Assembly (NCBI GenBank): GCA_002334985.1
Contig: DDBY01000077.1
Coordinates: 1 to 31,644, forward strand
DNA: 31,644 bases
Direction: 5' to 3'
Origin: Micavibrio sp. UBA2020
GTDB taxonomy: Bacteria > Pseudomonadota > Alphaproteobacteria > Micavibrionales > UBA2020
Within the stretch, counting starts at the first letter, position 1, and each line of letters starts with the position of its first letter. The notes under the pieces were generated by a model. It was given only the letters and a program-made list of their open reading frames with translations, did no database searches and was not told the origin of the DNA. The position numbers were made by a program, and so were the translations under genes. Shown here piece after piece: positions 1 through 5,497 of this stretch.

Positions 1-37
1 ACTTGCGGCCAAGCGATTAACAGTTGTTTACCGCCAT

Positions 38-61
38 CCTGAATAGTCTGGCCTATTCAGG
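38..61. repeat. Inverted repeat, 9-bp arms
   Basis: CCTGAATAG (38-46) and CTATTCAGG (53-61) are perfect inverted arms around a 6-nt loop. No T-tract follows on either strand, so it is not a typical intrinsic terminator. It could be a protein-binding dyad or an RNA hairpin. Function unknown. Confidence 0.5.
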
Positions 62-222
62 CCGTTAAGCCTGTCAAATTGTGCCATAGAAAAATGCAGA
101 CAATTACGATAAGTCACTGATATTACGTCGGGCGATTTCCGCCTATGACACAGGTTTTCCACCCTTGCCGCCGCAGCCAGAATCGCCGTATGTTCCACAT
201 GAAACAAATGGAGAACAACCAT

Positions 223-624
223 ATGCGGAAACTGCTGCGCACCCTCGCCTTCGTCGCCTTCGCGTCCGCCGCGCTGTCCGTGCCCGCCGCCGCCCAGCCG
301 AAGCCCCTCGCCTGCGCCAAGCCCTACGTCGTGGACGGCGACACCATCCACTGCGGCAAGCTGCGCCTGCGCCTGTACGGCATTGACGCGCCTGAGCTGC
401 ACGGTTGCCCCAAGGGCAAGCGCTGCGTGCAGGGCGATGCTGTAGCCGCGCGGGAATACCTACAGGGGCTGGCCGCTGGCGGTGTCACCTGTCTGCACCG
501 GAACTTCGATAATTACGGCCGCAGCGTCGCGGATTGCTCGTCCAGGCAGGCCAAAAGCCTGTCCTGCGCCATGGTCGCCGCCGGCCATGCAGTCGAGCGG
601 TACGGTACACTGAGCTGTGAATAA
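223..624 (+). CDS. Secreted staphylococcal-nuclease-like (SNase/TNase) protein
   Basis: This 133-aa protein has an N-terminal signal peptide (basic MRKLL start, hydrophobic stretch, cleavage likely after the Ala-rich PAAAQ). A compact SNase-like domain follows: VDGDTI at about residues 38-43, then LRLRLYGIDAPEL, then NYGRSVADC, which carries the family's second conserved Arg region. Family members are Ca-dependent phosphodiesterases acting on DNA or RNA outside the cytoplasm. I chose the ATG at 223 because GGAG (210-213) lies 9 nt upstream and the signal peptide begins there; a longer frame opening at 145 lacks such a site. The several Cys residues suggest disulfides in an exported protein. 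It lies on the strand opposite the phage late genes and is probably an accessory gene or the flank of the element. Family assignment is firm; substrate and role are not. Confidence 0.85.
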   Translation: MRKLLRTLAFVAFASAALSVPAAAQPKPLACAKPYVVDGDTIHCGKLRLRLYGIDAPELHGCPKGKRCVQGDAVAAREYLQGLAAGGVTCLHRNFDNYGRSVADCSSRQAKSLSCAMVAAGHAVERYGTLSCE

Positions 625-636
625 ATCACACCCCTG

Positions 637-658
637 TTACTTACATCGCCTTAAGTAA
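637..658. repeat. Inverted repeat upstream of the 65-aa gene
   Basis: TTACTTA (637-643) and TAAGTAA (652-658) form a 7-bp dyad with an 8-nt spacer between the nuclease-like gene and the next gene. GAAAAACG follows, which is too weak a T-tract for a terminator on the plus strand. It could be an operator or a weak hairpin. Confidence 0.4.
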
Positions 659-697
659 GAAAAACGCCAAAATTCGTTATTTAAACAGGAGAACCTC

Positions 698-895
698 ATG
701 AGCTGGATGTCACCAGGCCACAGGCCGCAGCGCTGCCCGCTAACCAACATGTCGATGCCAGAGCGTCGGAGACAGGTCGCCATCCTGCGACAGGCCCTGC
801 GCAGCGCCGTTATCGACCCGCGCGGGCTGGAAGCCATCAAAGCCCTCGTGCCGGAGCTGGGGCCGGATGGCGTGGAGCCGGATTTTGATGGGTAA
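698..895 (+). CDS. Small hypothetical protein (65 aa)
   Basis: I do not recognise a family. The product is a basic, helix-prone 65-aa protein (MSWMSPGHRPQR at the start, an ERRRQVAILRQALRSAV helix in the middle, an acidic tail ending EPDFDG). It is supported by a strong ribosome-binding site, AGGAG followed by 7 nt before ATG, and by GC-rich third positions like the phage genes. The ORF on the opposite strand has no such signal. It follows the nuclease-like gene after 73 bp. Confidence 0.6.
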   Translation: MSWMSPGHRPQRCPLTNMSMPERRRQVAILRQALRSAVIDPRGLEAIKALVPELGPDGVEPDFDG

Positions 896-908
896 AGAAC
901 ACCTGAGC

Positions 909-937
909 TTTACTCGGTGTTATACAAATTGTAATAT
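909..937 (+). promoter_or_regulatory. Candidate sigma-70 promoter for the membrane-protein pair
   Basis: TTTACT (909-914), a 17-bp spacer and TAATAT (932-937) resemble a housekeeping promoter just ahead of the AT-rich two-gene cassette. It also overlaps a bulged hairpin (898-921) that follows the stop codon of the 65-aa gene. Predicted from sequence only. Confidence 0.45.
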
Positions 938-1020
938 CCCAGACAATTAGACAAAAAACGATTCAGATAATCATTAACTGTGAACAGGTTAAGCAATATG
1001 GTTCTGGCTTTTTATAGAGC

Positions 1021-1041
1021 CTCGCCTTTAGACATGGCGAG
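1021..1041 (+). promoter_or_regulatory. Hairpin covering the ribosome-binding region of the gene at 1048
   Basis: CTCGCC (1021-1026) pairs with GGCGAG (1036-1041). The right arm is the only Shine-Dalgarno-like sequence before the ATG at 1048 (6-nt spacing), so folding would mask it. This could damp translation of a toxic membrane protein, but that is inference. Confidence 0.4.
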
Positions 1042-1047
1042 TAATTA

Positions 1048-1458
1048 ATGGGGTCAATTGCTAACGCTGCAAGCAAAATAATTGCCGCTGACAACGTAGA
1101 AATCAGCGTTAAATCGTCTGATATCACCGAAGCTATAGAACGCATGTTCTCTAGCCAGAACGCGGTTATCATAGCGCTCTTTTTCTTTGCTGCGTACTGC
1201 ATTGCAAAGACGGGCGATATGGTATTCAAAATGCTTGCGTTCATGAATATCTGTCTGATTTTTCTATGGTTTATTGATACTTCTTGGACAAGAGTGCTAT
1301 ATGCTCTAGCATTGTTTATTGTCGATGTGATTTATTGCTATAGAAAATATCATGGAAAAACAAAGATTAAACGAAATGCAACAGCGGAAGGCCGCCGCAG
1401 AAAATTGAACGATGCCTCGAAAAAACACAAAATTAACCTAATTGATACAAAGAAATGA
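1048..1458 (+). CDS. Hypothetical membrane protein (136 aa), accessory gene
   Basis: I do not recognise a family. The first about 35 residues are soluble and mildly acidic. Three hydrophobic stretches follow at roughly residues 38-56, 60-75 and 80-97, then a strongly basic C-terminal tail (KTKIKRNATAEGRRRKLNDASKK), which predicts a cytoplasmic C-terminus. The gene is clearly AT-rich, with many ATA, AAA and TTA codons, unlike the GC-rich phage genes nearby, which suggests separate acquisition. The stop overlaps the next start by 4 nt (ATGA), so the two are translated together. Its position outside the structural operon, with its own promoter and terminator, is typical of a moron. Superinfection exclusion is possible but unproven. 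Confidence 0.6.
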   Translation: MGSIANAASKIIAADNVEISVKSSDITEAIERMFSSQNAVIIALFFFAAYCIAKTGDMVFKMLAFMNICLIFLWFIDTSWTRVLYALALFIVDVIYCYRKYHGKTKIKRNATAEGRRRKLNDASKKHKINLIDTKK

Positions 1459-2030
1459 GAGAATCCATTATGGAGTTAACTGTTATGATGGGGCATGACA
1501 TGATTTGGATTGCTTTAATCGCTGTGTTTTTATACTTCGTCTATGTGAGGCTCGATGCCTACTACGCTGTCGAGGAACGCAAGTATGATGACCGATTCTT
1601 TACATTGGCCGAAAAGCTGTTAGAGCTTCCGGAAGACCACGAAGAACGCAAATTTGCCCTTTCTCTAATGCGCTCTATCGATGTTAATCAGGCATGGAAA
1701 GTGCTTAGGCTTATTACAAAACTTCTGCTTTCTGACATAGGTCATATACGCAGCGGCAGAGTTCCTGAAGCATTCAAAATTGACCCTCAAAAACTCAGCT
1801 CCGTTGAGGCCATCAGCCTCGAAATGAGCTACTGCTGGGCAAACAGTCAGGTGTGCAGAAGCGTATTCACGGCTCTTGCTTTTCGCCTGGCTATCGGGGC
1901 TGTAGTTTTGGTGTTTATGTACAGGCCAATAGCCCTTCGGCATACGCGCCAAGATTCAGCGAAAAAGGAAATCGTCGTCGAAGCCGTAGAAAGCATTGCA
2001 AGTACTGAATGTTTAAAGGCCGCGGCATAA
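1455..2030 (+). CDS. Hypothetical membrane protein (191 aa), partner of the gene at 1048
   Basis: No family recognised. An N-terminal membrane segment at about residues 16-32 (WIALIAVFLYFVYV) is followed by a soluble, charged helical domain (about 35-125), a second hydrophobic segment at about residues 138-158 (FTALAFRLAIGAVVLVFMY) and a short tail. The gene starts inside the stop of the 136-aa membrane protein gene (ATGA), indicating translational coupling and probably a complex. Alternative internal starts exist (MELTVMM at residue 6). AT-rich composition matches its partner. A terminator follows 20 nt after the stop. Confidence 0.6.
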   Translation: MRESIMELTVMMGHDMIWIALIAVFLYFVYVRLDAYYAVEERKYDDRFFTLAEKLLELPEDHEERKFALSLMRSIDVNQAWKVLRLITKLLLSDIGHIRSGRVPEAFKIDPQKLSSVEAISLEMSYCWANSQVCRSVFTALAFRLAIGAVVLVFMYRPIALRHTRQDSAKKEIVVEAVESIASTECLKAAA

Positions 2031-2033
2031 TCG

Positions 2034-2046
2034 CTACCTAAGGTAG
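2034..2046. repeat. 13-nt palindrome before the terminator
   Basis: CTACCT-A-AGGTAG is a perfect 6-bp dyad with a single central base, sitting between the end of the plus-strand membrane cassette and the convergent end of the late operon. Function unknown. Confidence 0.4.
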
Positions 2047-2050
2047 TACA

Positions 2051-2074
2051 CCGCCCTAACCGGCGGGGGTTTTT
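2051..2074 (+). terminator. Rho-independent terminator of the membrane-gene pair
   Basis: CCGCC and GGCGG form a 5-bp GC stem (2051-2066), followed by GGG and TTTTT on the plus strand. It ends transcription of the 1048-2030 cassette. It overlaps the last codons of the convergent 57-aa gene, so the two converging transcription units share this spot. Confidence 0.65.
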
Positions 2075-2229
2075 GCTTCCACCTGAATATTCTCGCACTC
2101 CCAGCAATACCAGCGCAGGTCGGCGTCGTAGATGCAATACATCGGCGTGCAGCACTCGCGGCAATGCGCCAGGTGCTCGGCCTTGACCGTGATGACGACC
2201 TCGTTTCCGTGGATGTCCCGCAGGGTCAT
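2056..2229 (-). CDS. Small Cys-rich, zinc-finger-like protein (57 aa), end of late operon
   Basis: This short gene encodes MTLRDIHGNEVVITVKAEHL and a Cys-rich half with CREC-C (residues 23-27), C32 and CWEC (42-45), ending VEAKTPAG. Two CxxC pairs plus nearby His residues suggest a zinc-binding knuckle. Its ATG overlaps the TGA of the o-spanin-like gene (ATGA at 2226-2229), which supports real, coupled translation. It is the last gene of the leftward late/lysis transcript. Function unknown. Confidence 0.6.
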   Translation of the reverse strand: MTLRDIHGNEVVITVKAEHLAHCRECCTPMYCIYDADLRWYCWECENIQVEAKTPAG

Positions 2230-2483
2230 TTTGCCCTCGCCGTACAGGTCGGTTTCTTGCCTTGCAGGGCGCGGCTCTGGTCGCGCATGACGCAGTAATC
2301 CCGCATCATTTCCTCCAGCATCGGGCAGCTGCAGCCTTCCAGCTCGGCCGCCGCCTGCACCTGCTGCGCGCTGGTATAGGCGGTCACATCCGGGGCGGTC
2401 AGCGCGCGGCTGGCGTCAGTATCGGCCCCCGCGCAGGCTGTCAAGTACAGCGGGAGTATCAGGGCGATGATTGCGGATTTCAT
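2226..2483 (-). CDS. Outer-membrane spanin lipoprotein (Rz1-like)
   Basis: The 85-aa product begins MKSAIIALILPLYLTACAG, a lipoprotein signal with lipobox LTAC (lipidated Cys at residue 17). Rz1-type o-spanins are anchored in the outer membrane and, with the i-spanin, fuse inner and outer membranes in the last step of lysis. The gene begins inside the upstream i-spanin gene in another frame (2416-2483 shared), the classic Rz/Rz1 nesting. I chose the ATG at 2483; the frame opens upstream with TTG codons only. It is longer and less Pro-rich than lambda Rz1 and has a C-terminal Cys-containing region (GCSCPMLEEMMRDYC). The assignment rests on position and lipobox, so a generic phage lipoprotein is the alternative. 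Confidence 0.6.
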   Translation of the reverse strand: MKSAIIALILPLYLTACAGADTDASRALTAPDVTAYTSAQQVQAAAELEGCSCPMLEEMMRDYCVMRDQSRALQGKKPTCTARAK

Positions 2484-2661
2484 TCTTCTCAATCCCCTTC
2501 TCAATGGCAGCGCCTTGCGCGCGGGTTACACATCGGATGCTTTCTTTCCAGCGGCCAGCGAGATAGGCGCCGGACACCATCACAGACACCGCCGCGGCGG
2601 CCAGCGCGATGACTTTCAGCCGCGCGGCCAGCGGCAGCAGCTTGAACGCCGCCCACATCAT
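2416..2661 (-). CDS. Inner-membrane spanin (Rz-like), short
   Basis: This 81-aa protein has one N-terminal membrane segment (about residues 14-35, LKVIALAAAAVSVMVSGAYLAG) followed by a charged, probably periplasmic tail of about 45 residues. Such type II proteins next to an overlapping lipoprotein gene are i-spanins. They bridge the periplasm to the o-spanin and complete lysis after the endolysin has cut the wall. It is much shorter than lambda Rz (153 aa), and the coiled-coil part is small. Two adjacent ATGs (2661, 2658) could start it; a G-rich Shine-Dalgarno region precedes them. Confidence is moderate because sequence conservation in spanins is poor. Confidence 0.55.
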   Translation of the reverse strand: MMWAAFKLLPLAARLKVIALAAAAVSVMVSGAYLAGRWKESIRCVTRAQGAAIEKGIEKNEIRNHRPDTPAVLDSLRGGRY

Positions 2662-2671
2662 CCCACCCCTT

Positions 2672-3286
2672 TCATGTTTCTTTTATCTTCTTGCCTGCCG
2701 GAGAAGGAGGCTGTGAAACTGCTGTTTCTGGGTCAATCCCCCTGCGCAGCCGCTCTCGTATAGTGTTCGGCTTCACCCCAAAGCGCTTTTCCCACTCGGA
2801 AAAAAACAGCGTTTCGCCAAATGCCGTCACCGCTTGGTAATTTCTCTTCACTAGCCTTTGGCCGACTTTTGCGGGCGTAGATGTTATCTGTTCATCTGTC
2901 CACCCGCGCGCCAACCGATACCTTAAGGTGCTCGCGCTGATACCCAGACACTCCGCCCATTCAGAGAGCGTGCGGGTCTCACCACGCAGGGTAATATTTA
3001 CGTTGGATTTAACGTTCCGCTGCTGCTGCTTTGGTGTTGCCCACCGGCAATTCTTCGGTGAGTAACCTTTTTCGCCGTCAATCCTGTCGATGGTAGTCCC
3101 ATCTGGCCGCTCGCCCATATCCAGCAGAAAAAGCTCAAAGCTCTTCCATCGGCGGCAAACGGATACTCCTCGACCTCCGTATTGAGGGAATTTCTGGTTC
3201 TTCGGGTTTTCGCACCTTTGGCGCATCGCGTTCCATGTCCTATACGTCGCGCTCGCACCAGATCTTTTATTGTGGCCGTGTTTCAT
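2672..3286 (-). CDS. HNH-type homing endonuclease-like protein with two C-terminal HTH modules
   Basis: The 204-aa product matches a widespread phage family. It has an N-terminal YRTWNAMRQRCENP segment and a YGGRGVSVCRRW motif (about residues 36-47), then an HNH-like core DRIDGEKGYSPKNCRWAT (about 66-83) and QQQRN. Two similar modules follow, near residues 100-145 (GETRTLSEWAECLGISASTLRYRL) and 155-195 (GETLFFSEWEKRFGVKPNTIRERL). They look like tandem DNA-binding helix-turn-helix repeats. Such genes are selfish endonucleases that nick or cut DNA and spread between phages. This one sits between the endolysin and spanin genes and overlaps the endolysin end by 20 bp. GAGAGG lies 6 nt before the ATG. 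Confidence 0.8.
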   Translation of the reverse strand: MKHGHNKRSGASATYRTWNAMRQRCENPKNQKFPQYGGRGVSVCRRWKSFELFLLDMGERPDGTTIDRIDGEKGYSPKNCRWATPKQQQRNVKSNVNITLRGETRTLSEWAECLGISASTLRYRLARGWTDEQITSTPAKVGQRLVKRNYQAVTAFGETLFFSEWEKRFGVKPNTIRERLRRGIDPETAVSQPPSPAGKKIKET

Positions 3287-3749
3287 CCAAACCTCTCAGA
3301 CAAAGCTGTCGTTCCGCTTCTCTTCTTTTGACGAGGCCTTTTAATACAACACCCCCGGCCTTGTTCCAACGCAAAAGCTCGTTGCAGGCCCCGACCGTGT
3401 CGCCGGCATTCAGCTTTTTAAGCAGCGTCGAGCGCGCGAAATTCCCCTCGCCCACGTTGAACACGAAGGACGCCAGCGCGACCCACCGCTCGACCGGCAT
3501 TTCGACATCGACGTGCAGGGCTACCACCATGATGGCCTTGGACAGGTCTTGCCGCAGCAGCGCCTCGCACTCCGCATCGGTTTTGACCTGCCCCATCTCG
3601 GCCGTCGCCGTATGGCCGGAACAGATGGTCGTGACACCTACCGCATCCTTGTAGGCCTTGTTTTCGGTGCCCTCCCAGCCCGCCACGAACGGCGTGGAGG
3701 CGGCGAGCAATACGGCGAACAGCGCGCCGGCAATCTTGCCCTTACTCAT
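3267..3749 (-). CDS. SAR-type endolysin (lysozyme, GH24 family)
   Basis: This 160-aa lysozyme cleaves the glycan strands of peptidoglycan. The catalytic pattern is clear: Glu26, eight residues, Asp35, five residues, Thr41, within WEGTENKAYKDAVGVTT. That is the P21/T4-type E-D-T triad. The N-terminus (KIAGALFAVLLAASTPFVAG, residues 5-24) is a weakly hydrophobic, Ala/Gly-rich segment typical of signal-anchor-release domains. This suggests Sec export in a membrane-tethered inactive form that is freed by a pinholin. A Cys at residue 43, near the triad, may take part in the disulfide switching known for some SAR endolysins. The start overlaps the upstream holin-like gene by 8 bp. Confidence 0.9.
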   Translation of the reverse strand: MSKGKIAGALFAVLLAASTPFVAGWEGTENKAYKDAVGVTTICSGHTATAEMGQVKTDAECEALLRQDLSKAIMVVALHVDVEMPVERWVALASFVFNVGEGNFARSTLLKKLNAGDTVGACNELLRWNKAGGVVLKGLVKRREAERQLCLRGLDETRPQ

Positions 3750-3945
3750 CGGCCTGCCCCTTGCGCTTTACCGCCCGATACAGCTTCAGGCCGTCATAGG
3801 CCAGACGCACGAGGATGAGCAGCAGGCCCAGCCAGATGGTGACCTCTTGAACCACGCTGGTCAGCTCAAGGGTTTTCGCGGCCGTGATGCCGCCGCCGGC
3901 CGCGCCATAGGACATGACGCGGTCGCCGATTTCATGCTTGTGCAT
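3742..3945 (-). CDS. Holin or pinholin-like small membrane protein (67 aa)
   Basis: The product has a weakly hydrophobic, Gly/Ala-rich N-terminal part (about residues 9-27), one strong membrane segment (about 33-53, VTIWLGLLLILVRLAYDG) and a basic tail (KLYRAVKRKGQADE). Size, charged tail and position immediately before the endolysin gene, with overlapping stop and start, identify a holin-class protein that triggers lysis. With a SAR endolysin as neighbour, a pinholin that only depolarises the membrane is more likely than a large-hole holin. GGAG is well placed before the ATG. Confidence 0.7.
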   Translation of the reverse strand: MHKHEIGDRVMSYGAAGGGITAAKTLELTSVVQEVTIWLGLLLILVRLAYDGLKLYRAVKRKGQADE

Positions 3946-4005
3946 GCAGAGACTCCTGTTTCAGTTGGGGGAGGAAGGCGCGGCAGGACGCCGCAGGGAG
4001 GGAAG

Positions 4006-4239
4006 TTAAGAACGCGGGACAAAGCGCCCCGTGACGGGGTCTTTGGGTGTGTCGTTGCGCTGCGCCTTTTCAAGCTCGGCGGTCAGGTGCCCAACCTGCG
4101 CGCGGAGGGAAGCAAGCGCCTTGTGCGCATCGTCGAGCCGACGCTTCAGGCGGCGCGACTTGGCACCGTAATGCAGCGCCAGCACGAGGGACGCAAAAAA
4201 ACCTGCAAGGATGCCGGCTGCGATGATGGTATCGACCAT
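4006..4239 (-). CDS. Small membrane protein with coiled coil, lysis module
   Basis: The 77-aa protein has one N-terminal membrane helix (about residues 4-24), then a long charged coiled-coil-like helix (KSRRLKRRLDDAHKALASLRAQVGHLTAELEKAQ) and a short tail DPVTGRFVPRS. It lies upstream of the holin-like gene. Possibilities are a second holin or antiholin, an i-spanin-like bridge, or a virion-associated membrane protein. The topology (short N-terminus, TM, periplasmic or cytoplasmic coil) also resembles an i-spanin, so spanin assignments in this module should be held loosely. Confidence 0.55.
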   Translation of the reverse strand: MVDTIIAAGILAGFFASLVLALHYGAKSRRLKRRLDDAHKALASLRAQVGHLTAELEKAQRNDTPKDPVTGRFVPRS

Positions 4240-4305
4240 GTGAAACCTCTCAGGTCATGGGTTGAGGGGGTGTATTGAGGGACTGAGTTATAAACCGTGG
4301 CCTTA

Positions 4306-5481
4306 TCACGCTCCCTTGATACCGTAGAGCTTCGCCGTGCCGGCGATTGTGCCCCCAGCAGCGTAGAGCTTGAATGCGTTGTATGTGGCCGCGTTCAGCC
4401 GCGTATGGGTTCTTTCGTAGTCGTAAAAAACGCTGTTGGTGCTGGTGACATAGTAGGCACGCGTGTCGAATTTCGGATAACCGGCGGCTTTGAAAAGGTC
4501 ACGCGCAATAATAGAGCCGCGCCAAGCGGTGTTTGCACTGTTCGGTCGCGAGCTTGTCATGACCTCGCCGTACTGCGTCGGTGATGGGTCATTAACAGTG
4601 CCACTATCAAGCGCAATCCTGTTGTTTGATTTGTAATCGCTCGTCGAACCGTCCCAAGTTGCTCCATTATCCGTAGATGCTTGTAGACGCAGAGATTGCG
4701 AGGCGGAGCTTTTGACCAAGTCAAATTTAACAAAAAATTCGTCGTAAGCAGAGTCGAGGTCTTTGAAAACGAATTCGGCGCCGGAAATGCTCTGCACTTC
4801 GAGCAGCTCCATCGCACCACCTGCGTTTGCTGCAAGTTCTGCCTCCACAAATGCTTTGACGCTTTGCTGTGACGGTGGACGCGTCTCGCTATCGCTGTCC
4901 ATATCGTCTTCGTCGATAACATCGACAAATGCAGCCGAGCCGAACGCATACGACGGATTGAGCAGCACGAAGTTCGTGCCGTCGTAGACCAGATGATAGA
5001 TGCCGCTCGTCAGGAGCGCGCCGGCATGCGGGTCATCGCCATCCAGCAGCTTGATGTTGGCGGCAGACAGGCCAGACACTGCCAGCGTAGAAGCGCCCGT
5101 GTTGTTTGCCGAGGGTCGAAGCGTGACCAGCTGGCCCGCCGTATAGGTCGAGATGGCAGGCGTCGGCGCCACAGCATAGGCGTTGGCAACCCCCGTATCG
5201 GCGGCATAGTTCAGATACTTGATGCTCGAGGTACCGAGGAATGGTGTGAAGGCGTTCGTCGTCGCATTCACCGCGCCGAAAGTAATCCAGTCGGAGCCAT
5301 CATAGATTTTTAGCAGCCACGGCGTCGCGTTGTCGTCAAGCCAGATGGTACCCGCCACGGCGTAGCTGGGCGCGGTGCTTCCCTTGTGGCTCGACAGCAG
5401 CGCCAACTTGCCGGCGTTGTCCTCGTTGCGGTAGGTGAGGCCAGGCTTGTTGGAGCCAATGCTCGGGTTTGCTTGCGACAT
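4306..5481 (-). CDS. Tail fibre / receptor-binding protein
   Basis: This 391-aa protein starts with a short adaptor-like N-terminus (MSQANPSIGSNKPGLTYRNEDNAGKL), then repeats rich in Gly, Thr, Ser and Asn. Segments GTIWLDDNATPWLLKIYDGSDWITFG (about 44-69) and LVTLRPSANNTGASTLAV with a following IYHLVYDGTNFVLLNP (about 118-175) are typical of phage fibre shafts. The C-terminal half (about 230-391) has a beta-rich, jelly-roll-like composition and is probably the receptor-binding part. It directly follows the protein J gene, the usual place for side or central fibres. Function is from position and composition. Confidence 0.7.
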   Translation of the reverse strand: MSQANPSIGSNKPGLTYRNEDNAGKLALLSSHKGSTAPSYAVAGTIWLDDNATPWLLKIYDGSDWITFGAVNATTNAFTPFLGTSSIKYLNYAADTGVANAYAVAPTPAISTYTAGQLVTLRPSANNTGASTLAVSGLSAANIKLLDGDDPHAGALLTSGIYHLVYDGTNFVLLNPSYAFGSAAFVDVIDEDDMDSDSETRPPSQQSVKAFVEAELAANAGGAMELLEVQSISGAEFVFKDLDSAYDEFFVKFDLVKSSASQSLRLQASTDNGATWDGSTSDYKSNNRIALDSGTVNDPSPTQYGEVMTSSRPNSANTAWRGSIIARDLFKAAGYPKFDTRAYYVTSTNSVFYDYERTHTRLNAATYNAFKLYAAGGTIAGTAKLYGIKGA

Positions 5482-5497
5482 CGTTCAATCCTTCCGG

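Noticed and set aside
898..921. Terminator after the 65-aa gene
   Set aside because: The AACACC/GGTGTT hairpin has a bulge and no T-tract; it overlaps a better promoter candidate.
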